Shown here: positions 53,068 to 62,691 of the stretch, in pieces
How the letters are laid out: the number at the start of each line of letters is the position of its first letter
Numbering within the stretch: position 1 is the stretch's first letter
Assembly: GCA_944372795.1 (NCBI GenBank)
Contig: CALWAF010000001.1
Coordinates: 1 to 64,000, forward strand
Direction: 5' to 3'
DNA: 64,000 bases
Source: an uncultured Clostridia bacterium
GTDB taxonomy: Bacteria; Bacillota; Clostridia; Christensenellales; CAG-917
Program-made: the position numbers and the translations under genes
The notes under the pieces: generated by a model
What the model was told of the DNA's origin: nothing
Seen by the model: the letters and a program-made list of their open reading frames with translations, nothing else
The model's database searches: none

Positions 53068-54257
53068 AAGCCCAGCACCTCCTTGATGTTGCCGTAAGCT
53101 ATGCCGCGCGCCAGCTCCGACGCCGCCGCAGGGTCATACTCCCCTCTCTCCGCCATGCCGCCGATGTAGTCCGCGAGGATGCGGCGATAGAAGTCGAAAC
53201 GCACATAGGACGAGAAAGACCTGCTGTCCGTCAGCATACCGAGAGATGTGCCGAGCGCCGCGTATTCCGCCACCGTATCCAGCTGTCTTTTTATGCCGCT
53301 CACCGTGTCGTTGAACCACCACGCCGCCCCGACGCGCACGTTCGGGAATGCACCGGAGATCGCACAAACCGACCTTAAATAAACGTCATTGAGCGGATAA
53401 AGCACGATTTGCGGCAGTCCGCCCAGACGCGAGTGCATCTTGTCGAGCAGGTGCGCCAGCGCGTCGGTGGAGATGTGATCCCTGAAAACGTCGAACCCCG
53501 CGTCCCTGCCGATGGCGGCGAAAGCGCGGGAATTTATGTTGCGGAAGGTGCCGAAATGCAGTTGCAGCACCATGCCGCGCGCGAAGCACTTTTCGATGAG
53601 CCACTCGAGATCCGCCGTGTCCGCGAAGGAGTCGAAACCGTGGTCTGCCAGCTTGCACCCGCGCGAGAGGAAGAAGTCCATCCTCTCTTCAAGAAGCTTC
53701 TTCTCCACCCCTTCCGCAAAACACCTGTCCGGACGGAAGGTGGGACGCACTTTCACGCCCGCGATGTCCCCGTGCCTTTCGAGGGAGGAGAACGGATCGT
53801 CCGTCGTGGCGATGTATTCGACGCCGAACTGCTTCAAAAGATCCACCACTCCGATGTCCGCAAGACGGGCATTTGCGCGCGTCCATATCTCTTCCGCACT
53901 GTCCGCGTTGAGCGGAGTGTGTATGCCGAAGATGAGCGCCAGCTCCATATGCGTCCAATAATAAAGCGGGTTGCCGATGAGTTTGGGCATGATCGAGGCG
54001 TATGCCAGAAATTTATCCTTGCTGCTCCGCCCTCCCGTCACCAGCTCCTCGGGCACTCCGCACATCCTCATGGCACGCCACTTATAGTGGTCGCCGCCGA
54101 GCCAAAGCTCACCGATGTCCGCAAAGTGCTTGTCGCACGCTATCTCCGCCTCGTTCAGATGGCAGTGATAATCAATGATGGGCAGGCATTTGATGTCGTT
54201 GTAGACCGCGCGGGCGGCATCGCCCGAAAGCAGAAGGTCTTCACCAAAAAAAGCCAT
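53064..54257 (-). CDS. uxaC: Glucuronate isomerase, compact form
   Basis: A 397-residue uronate isomerase that converts glucuronate to fructuronate (or galacturonate to tagaturonate). IIDYHCHLN (metal His), HYKWRAMRMCGVPEELVTG, ATTDDPFSSLERH, VRPTFRPDRCF, LQLHFGTFRNIN and GMLTDSRSFSSYVRFDFYRRIL are intact. Known UxaC proteins are about 465-475 residues; the ~70 missing here fall after GCKLADHGFDSFAD, where a helical insertion normally precedes the QLHxG strand. GGGGGTG is the ribosome site. First gene of the operon. Confidence 0.95.
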   Translation of the reverse strand: MAFFGEDLLLSGDAARAVYNDIKCLPIIDYHCHLNEAEIACDKHFADIGELWLGGDHYKWRAMRMCGVPEELVTGGRSSKDKFLAYASIMPKLIGNPLYYWTHMELALIFGIHTPLNADSAEEIWTRANARLADIGVVDLLKQFGVEYIATTDDPFSSLERHGDIAGVKVRPTFRPDRCFAEGVEKKLLEERMDFFLSRGCKLADHGFDSFADTADLEWLIEKCFARGMVLQLHFGTFRNINSRAFAAIGRDAGFDVFRDHISTDALAHLLDKMHSRLGGLPQIVLYPLNDVYLRSVCAISGAFPNVRVGAAWWFNDTVSGIKRQLDTVAEYAALGTSLGMLTDSRSFSSYVRFDFYRRILADYIGGMAERGEYDPAAASELARGIAYGNIKEVLGL

Positions 54258-54282
54258 AATATCACCCCCTATTACTCTTTAT

Positions 54283-54310
54283 ATTGTATCACTTAAATTT
54301 TGCACGGCAA
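54283..54310 (-). promoter_or_regulatory. Promoter of the glucuronate operon
   Basis: On the minus strand TTGCCG (54305-54310), 16 nt, TACAAT (54283-54288), 25 nt before the uxaC start. Confidence 0.6.
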
Positions 54311-55019
54311 ATCCCGAATTTTGCGGCTTTCATTGCAAATCTTGCTGTTTTAGCCCAACGCGGTTTATGAAAGGCTCCCGTGCGTGAAGAAGCCGCCCTT
54401 AACGACTCTCATCAGCCACGGGTAAGGATACCTCCGACTCATGCTATTGCGGAGGGATGTTCGCTAAAATCGGGGTTCCCGCAAAGTACCGCAACGCGGA
54501 GTCACCGCCGCAAGAAATTCCGTGGAACTAAAGTAGTGAGGACACTTTGTGGGGAATAAGGGCGAAAGCGTCGCGCTGTGCGCGCCGCCGAACCTCGCCG
54601 CATTTTCGGGATTCGCAAGGAGCGCGGAGCGCGACGGAATAGCGAGGATGTAAGGTGAAACGGAAGATGTGCGGGATTTTCGCCGCCTTGCCGTTGATCA
54701 ACGAGTGTTGTGCGGGGAGGAAAGCCGCCGCCGAACAACTCGCGTCAGCCACGGGTAAGAATCCCTCCGACTCATGCTATGGCGGAGGGATGTTCGCCAT
54801 AAGGATGAGGCGCCGAATAGGCATAACATTTTAGCAAACTTTGTGCCTTTTATAAGCCGTAGGAAAAGGCGAAAGCGTCTTGCTTCGCAAGCCGCCGAAC
54901 CCTGCGGCAACATGTCGTTTGTACACACCTTTATGCTAGCATATGACGGGAATCCGTCTTTGCTCGAAATGAATTTATGACGCAAGGGTTCGTCCCTTTT
55001 CTCCGCCTCTGCTGCAACA
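54311..55019. other. Gene-free region with repeats
   Basis: No gene is supported. The region is a string of GC-rich degenerate repeats (see the direct repeat entry), with GGCGAAAGCGTC...GCCGCCGAACC at 54569-54596 and again, altered, at 54869-54896. The short frames on the minus strand are products of these repeats. Confidence 0.6.
54401..54798 (+). repeat. 65-bp direct repeat, two copies
   Basis: Copies at 54401-54465 and 54734-54798 (333 bp apart), about 85% identical. Each contains CAGCCACGGGTAAG, CCTCCGACTCATGCTAT and CGGAGGGATGTTCGC; CCTCCG and CGGAGG form a conserved stem. Both are preceded by AAGCCGCC-like bases and followed after about 105-110 bp by the GGCGAAAGCG module, so the larger unit of about 330 bp is duplicated in degenerate form. 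Confidence 0.8.
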
Positions 55020-55057
55020 AAAAAATGCGCACCACCTTTCGGGGTTCGCATTTTTTT
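55020..55057 (-). terminator. Terminator of tRNA-Ser
   Basis: On the minus strand AAAAAAATGCGAACCCC, GAAA, a partly paired GGTGGTGCGCATTTTTTT. Confidence 0.75.
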
Positions 55058-55061
55058 GCTG

Positions 55062-55150
55062 TGGCGGAGGCGGAGGGATTCGAACCCCCGTGGGCTTGCA
55101 CCCAAACGGTTTTCAAGACCGCCTCGTTATGACCGCTTCGATACGCCTCC
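55062..55150 (-). tRNA. tRNA-Ser (TGA)
   Basis: A class II tRNA of 89 nt: acceptor stem GGAGGCG/CGCCTCC with discriminator G, anticodon loop CTTGAAA (anticodon TGA), long variable arm (TTTGGGTGCAAGCCCAC region), T-loop GGTTCGAATCC and encoded CCA (55062-55064). Confidence 0.96.
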
Positions 55151-55160
55151 GTATGCGGCG

Positions 55161-55189
55161 ATTATAGCCGAACGGACGGAAAATGTCAA
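55161..55189 (-). promoter_or_regulatory. Promoter of tRNA-Ser
   Basis: On the minus strand TTGACA (55184-55189), 17 nt, TATAAT (55161-55166): full consensus. Confidence 0.9.
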
Positions 55190-55203
55190 CGGCGGAAAAG
55201 GAT

Positions 55204-55235
55204 CGGCGCCGCAAAAACCGTCAAGTGCGGCGCCG
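55204..55235 (-). terminator. Terminator of the purine operon
   Basis: A 10-bp stem CGGCGCCGCA/TGCGGCGCCG with a 12-nt loop; on the minus strand ATCCTTTTCC follows. Confidence 0.5.
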
Positions 55236-55252
55236 CGCTTTTGCATTGAGCG

Positions 55253-56107
55253 TCAGTCGATGCCGTGCTGCAGTCTGTACGCCTTGACGGTGTTCTGCAA
55301 AAGCATGGTGACCGTCATGGGCCCGACGCCGCCCGGGACGGGCGTGATGTAGGAGCACTTGGGCGCGACCTCGGCGTAGTCCACGTCGCCGCAGAGTTTG
55401 CCGTTTTCGTCGCGGTCCATGCCGACGTCGATGACGACGGCGCCTTCCTTGACCATGTCGGCTTTCAGGAACTTGGCTTTGCCTATCGCCACGCACACGA
55501 TGTCTGCGCGGGAAGTCACTTCCCCGAGATCGCGGGTGCGGCTGTGGCATATGGTGACGGTGGCGTTGCGGTCGAGCAGGAGCTGCGCGAGGGGTTTGCC
55601 CACGAGATTGGATCTGCCGACGACTACTGCGCTCTTCCCTTCTATGGGGATGTTGTAGTGATCCAGCAGCTTGATGACGCCGTAAGGGGTGCAGGGTATG
55701 AGCTCGGGCTCACCCGTCCACAGCTTGCCCTTCTGGACGAAATGGCAGCCGTCCACGTCCTTTGCGGGATCGATGAGATGCAGGAGCGACGCCTCGTCGA
55801 GGTGACGGGGCACGGGAAGCTGCAAGAGGATGCCGTTGACTGCGGGATCGGCGTTGAGGGACGCGATCTTTTCCGCCACTTCCTCCTGCGTGGAGTCCGC
55901 GGGCATCTTCACGAGAGTGGACGCTATGCCCACCTCCGCGCAGCCGTTTATCTTGTTGCGCACATACACCTGACTTGCGGGGTCGTCTCCTACGAGGATG
56001 ACGGCAAGCCCGATCTTGCCGAGAGTGTCCTGCGGCAGCGCCGCGACCTGTCTCGCGATATCTTCACGCGTGAGTTTTGCAACGAGTTTTCCGTCGATGA
56101 CCTGCAT
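55253..56107 (-). CDS. folD: Methylene-THF dehydrogenase/methenyl-THF cyclohydrolase
   Basis: A 284-residue bifunctional enzyme that interconverts methylene- and formyl-tetrahydrofolate, supplying the formyl groups used by AICAR transformylase. VGDDPASQVYVRNKINGCAEVGI (with YxxxK catalytic Lys), LLQLPVPRHL, PCTPYGVIKLLD, VVGRSNLVGKPLAQLLL and PVPGGVGPMTVTMLLQNT are diagnostic. It ends the purine operon. Confidence 0.97.
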   Translation of the reverse strand: MQVIDGKLVAKLTREDIARQVAALPQDTLGKIGLAVILVGDDPASQVYVRNKINGCAEVGIASTLVKMPADSTQEEVAEKIASLNADPAVNGILLQLPVPRHLDEASLLHLIDPAKDVDGCHFVQKGKLWTGEPELIPCTPYGVIKLLDHYNIPIEGKSAVVVGRSNLVGKPLAQLLLDRNATVTICHSRTRDLGEVTSRADIVCVAIGKAKFLKADMVKEGAVVIDVGMDRDENGKLCGDVDYAEVAPKCSYITPVPGGVGPMTVTMLLQNTVKAYRLQHGID

Positions 56108-56116
56108 ATGCTCTCC

Positions 56117-57625
56117 TTATCTGTTGCCGGTGTAGCCGGTGTTCTTCTGGATGACGTCGTGCGCGCCGCCCTCCGTGATGCTGGTGGCGGAGACGACGGT
56201 CATTTTCGCGGTCTGCTGGAGTTGCTTTATGGTGATGGCTCCGCAGTTGCACATGGTGGAGCGCACCTTATAAAGGCTCTTTTCCACGTTGTCTTTGAGG
56301 CTGCCGGCGTAGGGGACGTAGCTGTCAACACCCTCCTCGAAGGAGAGCCCGGACTTGCCGCCGAGGTCGTAACGCTGCCAATTGCGGGCGCGGTTGCTGC
56401 CCTCCCCCCAATACTCTTTGACGTAGTTGCCGTTGATGTTGAGTTTGTCCGTGGGGCTCTCGTCGAAGCGGGCGAAATATCTGCCCAGCATGAGGAAGTC
56501 CGCACCCATGGCAAGCGCGAGGGTCATGTGATAGTCGTGCACTATGCCGCCGTCCGAGCAGATGGGGATGTAGATGCCCGTCTTTTCGTAGTACTCGTTC
56601 CTTGCCTCTGCGACCTCGATGAGCGCGCTCGCCTGCCCTCTGCCTATGCCCTTTTGCTCGCGGGTGATGCAGATGGAACCGCCGCCGATGCCCACCTTGA
56701 TGAAGTCCGCTCCGCACTCGGCGAGGAAGAGGAATCCGTCACGATCGACGACGTTGCCCGCGCCCACTTTGACGGAATCGCCGTAATTGCGGCGGATATA
56801 CTCGAGGGTGCGCTTCTGCCAGATGCTGTAACCCTCGGAAGAGTCGATGCACAGGACGTCCACGCCCGCGTCGATGAGTGCGGGGACACGCTTCTCGTAG
56901 TCCAGCGTATTGATGCCCGCGCCCACCATATACCTCTTGTGGTCGTCGAGCAGCTCCAAGGGATTCTCCTTATGCTGGGCGTAGTCCTTGCGGAAGACGA
57001 TGTACATCAGATTCCCCTCATCCGACACGATGGGGATGGAATTGAGCTTGTGCTCCCAGATGATGTCGTTCGCCTCCGCAAGACCCGTAGACGCGGGAGC
57101 GGTGACCAGCTTCTCGAGCGGGGTCATGAATTCCTTGACGGGGGTCTCGAGGGGCATACGGCTGACGCGGTAGTCGCGGCTGGTCACGATGCCGAGCAGT
57201 TTGCCGAAGCTGGAACCGTCGTGCGTGACCGCTATGGTGTTGTGACCCTTCCTGCGCACCAGCTCCAAAACGTCGGCAAGGGTGCTGTCGGGAGTGACGT
57301 TGGAGTCGGACACCACAAAGCCCGCCTTATAATTTTTGACGCGCTTCACCATCGCCGCCTCGTCCTCCACCGACTGCGAGCCGTAAATGAAGGATATGCC
57401 GCCTTCACGCGCGAGCGCTATGGCGAGGGTGTCGTTGCTCACCGATTGCATGATCGCCGACACCAGCGGGATGTTGAGAGAGATCGCGGGTTCCTCACCC
57501 CTTGCGAACTTGACCAAAGGAGTGCGCAGACTCACGTTGGCGGGGATGCAGTTCTCGTCCGTGTAGCCGGGGATGAGAAGATATTCGCTGAAAGTTCTTG
57601 ACGGTTCCTCGAAATACTTTGCCAT
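56117..57625 (-). CDS. guaB: IMP dehydrogenase
   Basis: A 502-residue enzyme that oxidises IMP to XMP in GTP synthesis. [25 protein letters not shown] opens the barrel; two CBS domains (about 95-215) are inserted; the active-site loop is [20 protein letters not shown] with the catalytic Cys. [29 protein letters not shown] and the flap region [15 protein letters not shown] follow. The loop reads ICITRE and the flap has an unusual insertion and NRARNWQR rather than the common MGSxxAM, a divergent but complete IMPDH type. Confidence 0.93.
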   Translation of the reverse strand: MAKYFEEPSRTFSEYLLIPGYTDENCIPANVSLRTPLVKFARGEEPAISLNIPLVSAIMQSVSNDTLAIALAREGGISFIYGSQSVEDEAAMVKRVKNYKAGFVVSDSNVTPDSTLADVLELVRRKGHNTIAVTHDGSSFGKLLGIVTSRDYRVSRMPLETPVKEFMTPLEKLVTAPASTGLAEANDIIWEHKLNSIPIVSDEGNLMYIVFRKDYAQHKENPLELLDDHKRYMVGAGINTLDYEKRVPALIDAGVDVLCIDSSEGYSIWQKRTLEYIRRNYGDSVKVGAGNVVDRDGFLFLAECGADFIKVGIGGGSICITREQKGIGRGQASALIEVAEARNEYYEKTGIYIPICSDGGIVHDYHMTLALAMGADFLMLGRYFARFDESPTDKLNINGNYVKEYWGEGSNRARNWQRYDLGGKSGLSFEEGVDSYVPYAGSLKDNVEKSLYKVRSTMCNCGAITIKQLQQTAKMTVVSATSITEGGAHDVIQKNTGYTGNR

Positions 57626-57658
57626 GATTTTGTCTCCGTGATTTTGGTTATGCCTCGC

Positions 57659-60600
57659 TTACGCGAAATAGTTCACCGCAGACTCAAAGAGTCTGATGTC
57701 GTAGTTGCCCGGGACGTTGCGGTAGAGCCCGTCGTCCACGCGCTCGCTGTGTCCCATCTTGCCCAGCACCCTGCCGTCGGGTGAGGTGATGCCCTCCACC
57801 GCAAGGTCGCTGCCGTTGGGATTGAAACGGATGTCGAAGGTGGGTCCTCCCGCAAGATCGACATACTGTGTCGCGATCTGCCCGTTTTTCGCAAGCCGCT
57901 CCAGCCACTCGGGAGACGCCATGAACCTGCCCTCGCCGTGCGAGATCGGCACGTTGACCACATCCCCCACGTTCGTGAGAGAGAGCCACGGGGAGAGATC
58001 GGAACACACTCTCGTGCGCACGATACGCGACTGGTGGCGCGCGATGGTGTTGTAGGTGAGCGTCGGATAGCTCTCGTCCGCATCCACGATGTCGCCGTGG
58101 GTGACGAGGCCCAGCTTGATGAGCGCTTGGAAGCCGTTGCAGATGCCCGCCATGAGCCCGTCGCGGTGTTTGAGCAGATCCCTCACCGCCTCCGCCACCT
58201 TGGTGCCGCGGAAGAAGGAAGTGATGAACTTGCCGCTGCCGTCGGGCTCGTCGCCGCCGGAGAAGCCGCCCGGGATGAAGATCATCTGTGCGTTGCGGAT
58301 GCGCCTTGCGAATTCCTCCGCCGACTCCGCGACCGCAGAGGGCGTGAGATTGTTGATGACGAAGATCTCGGGCACCGCTCCCGCTCTCTTTGCCGCCTTT
58401 GCGGTGTCGTACTCGCAATTGGTGCCCGGGAAGACGGGGATGAGGATGCGCGGCGCGGCGAAATGCATCCCGCACTTCTGCGCTTTCCCGGAGGTGTAGC
58501 TCACCGCGGGCACGGAGCCGCTGCCCTGACTGATGTTGCAGGTGTACACGCTCTCCAACTTGTCCTCATATGCTGCAAGAAGTTCGCGCGCGTCTACGGA
58601 CTCGCCGCCCATGCGGAAGACTTCCTCCGCCGTCACTCTGCCCAGCTCCCTGCCGAAGGTCACGTCCTCCGCACACTCGATGAGGAATGCGCCGTACTTA
58701 TAGCCGAAGACGTCCTCTTCGGTCACGCCGTCCGCGAACGCGAATCCGAACCCGTTGCCGAGAGCGCACTTGAACACCGCCTCCGCGATGCCGCCGTAGC
58801 CGGGGGTGTAGGCGGAGAACACTTTTCCGCCGCGCATGAGGGCGTTCACTTCTTTCGCGTTTGCAAGGAAGCTCGCGGCGATCGGAAGCCCGTCCTCGCC
58901 GTATTCGCACTCCACAAGGCGGACGACGCTGCCCGCGCGCTTGAAGTCGGCGGAGACGGTATCGCCGCACTTTGCCGTCGTCACGGCAAAGGAAACGAGC
59001 GTGGGAGGCACGTCGATGTGCTCGAAGGTGCCGCTCATGCTGTCCTTCCCGCCTATGGCTCCCATGCCGAGGTCGCGCTGCGCGCGGTAGGCGCCGAGCA
59101 GCGCCGCGAGGGGTTTGCCCCAACGCTCGGGCTTGCCCATGGGCTTCTCGAAATACTCTTGGAAGGTGAGATAAACTTCCTCCGCAGACGCACCCGTTGC
59201 CACGAGTTTCGCAACGCTCTCTATGACCGCGAGATAGGCGCCGTGGAATGGGCTCTTTTCGCTGATATAAGGGTTAAACCCCCAAGACATGAGCGAACAA
59301 GTGTTTGTTTCGCCGTTTTCCACCGAGACCTTGTTGACCATGCACTGTATGGGAGTGAGCTGATTTTTGCCGCCGAAAGGCATCATCACGGTGCCCGCTC
59401 CGATGGTGCTGTCGAACCTCTCCGAAAGCCCGCGTTTGGAGCAGACGTTGAGATCGACGACCAACGCTCTCATGCCCTCGGAAAAGTCGCTCGGGATGTC
59501 CTTTTTCAGGCTGCCCGCCTTGACCTGCCTCGCCTCGGCGTGCTTCTCCGCGCCGTTGGAATTCAAAAACTCGCGGGAGACGTCCACGATGATCTTCCCG
59601 TTCCAACTCATCTTGAGACGCGCTTCCTCGGTCACGGTCGCGACGACGGTGGCTTCGAGGTTCTCCGCATTCGCAAGAGCGCGGAATTTCTCCGCGTTTT
59701 CGGGCGCCACGACGACAGCCATCCTCTCCTGCGACTCGCTGATGGCGAGCTCGGTGCCGTCAAGCCCTTCGTACTTCTTGGGCACGGCGTTGAGATCGAT
59801 GAAGAGCCCGTCCGCGAGCTCCCCTATCGCCACGGACACGCCGCCCGCGCCGAAATCGTTGCACCGTTTGATGAGAAGGGACGCCTCGGGGTTGCGGAAG
59901 AGACGCTGCAACTTGCGCTCCTCGGGAGCGTTGCCCTTTTGCACTTCCGCGCCGCAGGTGGTGAGGGACTCCGCGCTGTGCGCCTTTGACGAACCCGTCG
60001 CGCCGCCGCAGCCGTCACGCCCCGTTCTGCCGCCCAAGAGGATGACCACGTCGCCGGGAGCGGGGGTCTCGCGCACCACGTTGCGCGCGGGCACCGCACC
60101 CGTCACCGCGCCTATCTCAAGACGCTTTGCGACATAGCCCGAATGGTATATCTCGTCCACTATGCCCGTGGCGAGACCTATCTGATTGCCGTAAGAGCTG
60201 TAACCCGCCGCAGCCGTAGTCACGATCTTCTTTTGCGGCAGTTTGCCGGGAAGGGTGTCCTCGATGGGAGTGAGAGGATCGCCCGCGCCCGTGACGCGCA
60301 TGGCGGAATAGACATACGCCCTCCCGGAAAGCGGGTCGCGGATGGCGCCGCCTATGCAGGTCGCCGCGCCGCCGAACGGCTCTATCTCGGTGGGATGGTT
60401 GTGCGTCTCGTTCTTGAAGAGCAGCAGCCAATCCTCGTCCTTGCCGTCCACGTCCACCTTGATCTTCACCGTGCAGGCGTTGATCTCGTCGGAGACGTCT
60501 AGGTTCTCAAGCCTGCCCTCCTTCCTCAACATCTTCGCCGCTATTGTGGCGATGTCCATGAGGTTGACGGGCTTTGCTCCCCTGCCCAGCTTCTCGCGCA

Positions 60601-61354
60601 CTGCGAGATAATCCTCCCATGCCGCCTGCACTTCCTTGTCTTCGAACTCCGCTTTGTCTATGGTGGTGAGGAAGGTGGTGTGACGGCAGTGATCGGACCA
60701 ATAGGTGTCGATCATCCTGACTTCGGTGAGGGTGGGATCGCGCCTTTCGGAGGCGAAGTAGTCGCGGCAGAACCTGACGTCGTCGGCATCCATCGCAAGC
60801 CCGTACTTCTTCACGAAAGCGGCAAGCTCTTCCTCGCCCATATCTATAAACCCGTCCAGCACCTCGACGTCGTGGGGTGCGGGATACTCCGTCTTCAGGG
60901 TGTCGGGAAGCTCCCGTGACGCCTCTCTGCTCTCGACGGGGTTGATGACGAATTTCTTTATCTTCTCGACGTCGCCCGCAGTAAGGTCGCCGTAGAGGAC
61001 GTAGAATTTTGCCGTGCGCACGACGGGTTTCTCTCCCTGCGACACGAGCTGGATGCACTGCGCCGCGGAATCCGCACGCTGGTCGAACTGACCGGGCAGC
61101 GGCTCCACACCGAACACGGCGGCGGCGCCTTCCGTCTCCATCGCGAGGCTCACGTCGTCAAGCTGCGGCTCCGAGAAAATGTTGCGCTCGGCATACTCCA
61201 ACAGCGCGCCGTCCACCCCCTCGACGTCATAGCGGTTGATCACTCTGACGCGGGTGAGCCCGACTATGCCCAACATGCCGACAGCCTCCGAGAAAAGCGC
61301 GCGCGCTTCGGCTGCGAGCTTCTCTTTCTTTTCAACGAACAATCTGTTTACCAT
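57659..61354 (-). CDS. purL: Phosphoribosylformylglycinamidine synthase, single-chain
   Basis: A 1231-residue enzyme that combines the synthetase (PurS-like N-domain, AIR-synthase halves) with a C-terminal class I glutaminase. DTYWSDHCRHTTF, FKNETHNHPTEIEPFGGAATCIGGAIRD, CNDFGAGGVSVAIGEL and GGKDSMSGTF mark the synthetase; VFPGTNCEYDTAKAA and the nucleophile motif GICNGFQALIKLG mark the amidotransferase. This is the fused form found in proteobacteria and many Clostridia, not the PurS/Q/L set of Bacillus. GGAGGAG precedes the ATG; the frame upstream of it has no ribosome site. Confidence 0.96.
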   Translation of the reverse strand: MVNRLFVEKKEKLAAEARALFSEAVGMLGIVGLTRVRVINRYDVEGVDGALLEYAERNIFSEPQLDDVSLAMETEGAAAVFGVEPLPGQFDQRADSAAQCIQLVSQGEKPVVRTAKFYVLYGDLTAGDVEKIKKFVINPVESREASRELPDTLKTEYPAPHDVEVLDGFIDMGEEELAAFVKKYGLAMDADDVRFCRDYFASERRDPTLTEVRMIDTYWSDHCRHTTFLTTIDKAEFEDKEVQAAWEDYLAVREKLGRGAKPVNLMDIATIAAKMLRKEGRLENLDVSDEINACTVKIKVDVDGKDEDWLLLFKNETHNHPTEIEPFGGAATCIGGAIRDPLSGRAYVYSAMRVTGAGDPLTPIEDTLPGKLPQKKIVTTAAAGYSSYGNQIGLATGIVDEIYHSGYVAKRLEIGAVTGAVPARNVVRETPAPGDVVILLGGRTGRDGCGGATGSSKAHSAESLTTCGAEVQKGNAPEERKLQRLFRNPEASLLIKRCNDFGAGGVSVAIGELADGLFIDLNAVPKKYEGLDGTELAISESQERMAVVVAPENAEKFRALANAENLEATVVATVTEEARLKMSWNGKIIVDVSREFLNSNGAEKHAEARQVKAGSLKKDIPSDFSEGMRALVVDLNVCSKRGLSERFDSTIGAGTVMMPFGGKNQLTPIQCMVNKVSVENGETNTCSLMSWGFNPYISEKSPFHGAYLAVIESVAKLVATGASAEEVYLTFQEYFEKPMGKPERWGKPLAALLGAYRAQRDLGMGAIGGKDSMSGTFEHIDVPPTLVSFAVTTAKCGDTVSADFKRAGSVVRLVECEYGEDGLPIAASFLANAKEVNALMRGGKVFSAYTPGYGGIAEAVFKCALGNGFGFAFADGVTEEDVFGYKYGAFLIECAEDVTFGRELGRVTAEEVFRMGGESVDARELLAAYEDKLESVYTCNISQGSGSVPAVSYTSGKAQKCGMHFAAPRILIPVFPGTNCEYDTAKAAKRAGAVPEIFVINNLTPSAVAESAEEFARRIRNAQMIFIPGGFSGGDEPDGSGKFITSFFRGTKVAEAVRDLLKHRDGLMAGICNGFQALIKLGLVTHGDIVDADESYPTLTYNTIARHQSRIVRTRVCSDLSPWLSLTNVGDVVNVPISHGEGRFMASPEWLERLAKNGQIATQYVDLAGGPTFDIRFNPNGSDLAVEGITSPDGRVLGKMGHSERVDDGLYRNVPGNYDIRLFESAVNYFA

Positions 61355-61412
61355 ATCTCCTCCGTCCGCCGATCTCGGCGCAAGCAGGTGTTTATCTGTT
61401 GTTTTCGTGCAT

Positions 61413-62684
61413 TCAACCGCGTTTTGCGGCAAGTGCGCGCGCTCCGATGTCCTTGCGGAAGAACTCGCCGTCGAAGTGCACTTTGTCCGCTTCGCGGTAG
61501 GCTTTTGCGACCGCCTCTTCAAGCGTATCCGCCACGGCGGTCACTCCCAGCACTCTGCCTCCAGAAGTCACGAGCCTGCCCTCTTCGAGTTTCGCGCCCG
61601 CAATGTAGAGCTCGGCGTCGAGCTCGCCCTCCACCTTGATCTCCGAACCCGTGGCATACTTCTCGGGATAGCCTGCGGAGGCTTTGACCAGACAGCAGGA
61701 ACATTTCTTTGCGAATTTCACCTCGACGTCCGCAAGCCTGCCCTCCGTGCACGCCCTCATCACCGTGAGAAGGTCGCTCTCGAGAAGGGGGAGCACCGCC
61801 TGCGTCTCGGGGTCGCCGAAACGGCAGTTGTACTCGATGACCTTGGGACCGTCGGGGGTCATCATCAATCCGAAGTAAAGGCAGCCCTTGAACGTCCTGC
61901 CCTCCTTCTTCATCGCGCGCACGGTGGGGAGGAATATCTTCTCCATGCACTCCGCCGCGACCTCGTCCGTATAGTAGGGATTGGGCGCCACGACGCCCAT
62001 GCCGCCCGTGTTGAGACCTGTGTCGCCGTCATGGGCACGCTTGTGATCCATGCTCGACACCATGGGCACCACGGTCTCGCCGTCCGTGAACGAGAGCACG
62101 GAGACCTCGGGACCGGTCAGGAATTCCTCGATGACCACCCGTCTTCCGCTCGCGCCGAACTTCCCGTCCAGCATCATCTCGCGCACGGCGCTCTTCGCCT
62201 CCGCCCTGCTCCCTGCTATGATGACGCCTTTGCCGAGCGCCAACCCGTCCGCCTTGACGACGACGTTGCCTTCGGGAAGGGTGTCGATATAGCTCTCCGC
62301 TTCCCCCGCGTCCTCAAACGTCGCGTACTTCGCGGTGGGGATGCCGTACCTTTGCATGAGGTCCTTGGCAAAGGCTTTGCTCCCTTCTATGATGGCGGCG
62401 TTCGCGCGGGGACCGAAGCAGGGCACGCCCGCTTCTTCCAGCGCGTCCACGGCGCCCAGCACCAGCGGATCGTCGGGTGCGACGACGGCATAGTCGATGC
62501 CCTGCTCCTTCGCAAACGCTGCGATGCCCGCGATGTCCTTTGCTCCCACGGGCACGCATTTTGCCTCTGCGGCGATGCCGCCGTTGCCGGGCAGGACGAA
62601 GATCTCGTCCGCCTCGGCGCTGCGCCCGAGCGCTCTCACTATGGCGTGCTCTCTGCCGCCCGAACCCACTACGAGCAGTTTCAT
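61413..62684 (-). CDS. purD: Phosphoribosylamine-glycine ligase
   Basis: A 423-residue ATP-grasp enzyme making GAR in step two of purine synthesis. LLVVGSGGREHAI is the N-terminal signature, with VVKADGLALGKGV, NTGGMGVVAPNP and IEYNCRFGDPETQAVLPLL in the ATP-grasp core. Start 62684 has GAGGTG five to six bases upstream; an in-frame GTG two codons earlier is less likely. Confidence 0.97.
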   Translation of the reverse strand: MKLLVVGSGGREHAIVRALGRSAEADEIFVLPGNGGIAAEAKCVPVGAKDIAGIAAFAKEQGIDYAVVAPDDPLVLGAVDALEEAGVPCFGPRANAAIIEGSKAFAKDLMQRYGIPTAKYATFEDAGEAESYIDTLPEGNVVVKADGLALGKGVIIAGSRAEAKSAVREMMLDGKFGASGRRVVIEEFLTGPEVSVLSFTDGETVVPMVSSMDHKRAHDGDTGLNTGGMGVVAPNPYYTDEVAAECMEKIFLPTVRAMKKEGRTFKGCLYFGLMMTPDGPKVIEYNCRFGDPETQAVLPLLESDLLTVMRACTEGRLADVEVKFAKKCSCCLVKASAGYPEKYATGSEIKVEGELDAELYIAGAKLEEGRLVTSGGRVLGVTAVADTLEEAVAKAYREADKVHFDGEFFRKDIGARALAAKRG

Positions 62685-62691
62685 GTTCACC

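Noticed and set aside
54698-55116. Small minus-strand frames near tRNA-Ser
   Set aside because: They cover the tRNA and the degenerate repeats. Similar frames arise in both repeat copies for the same reason.
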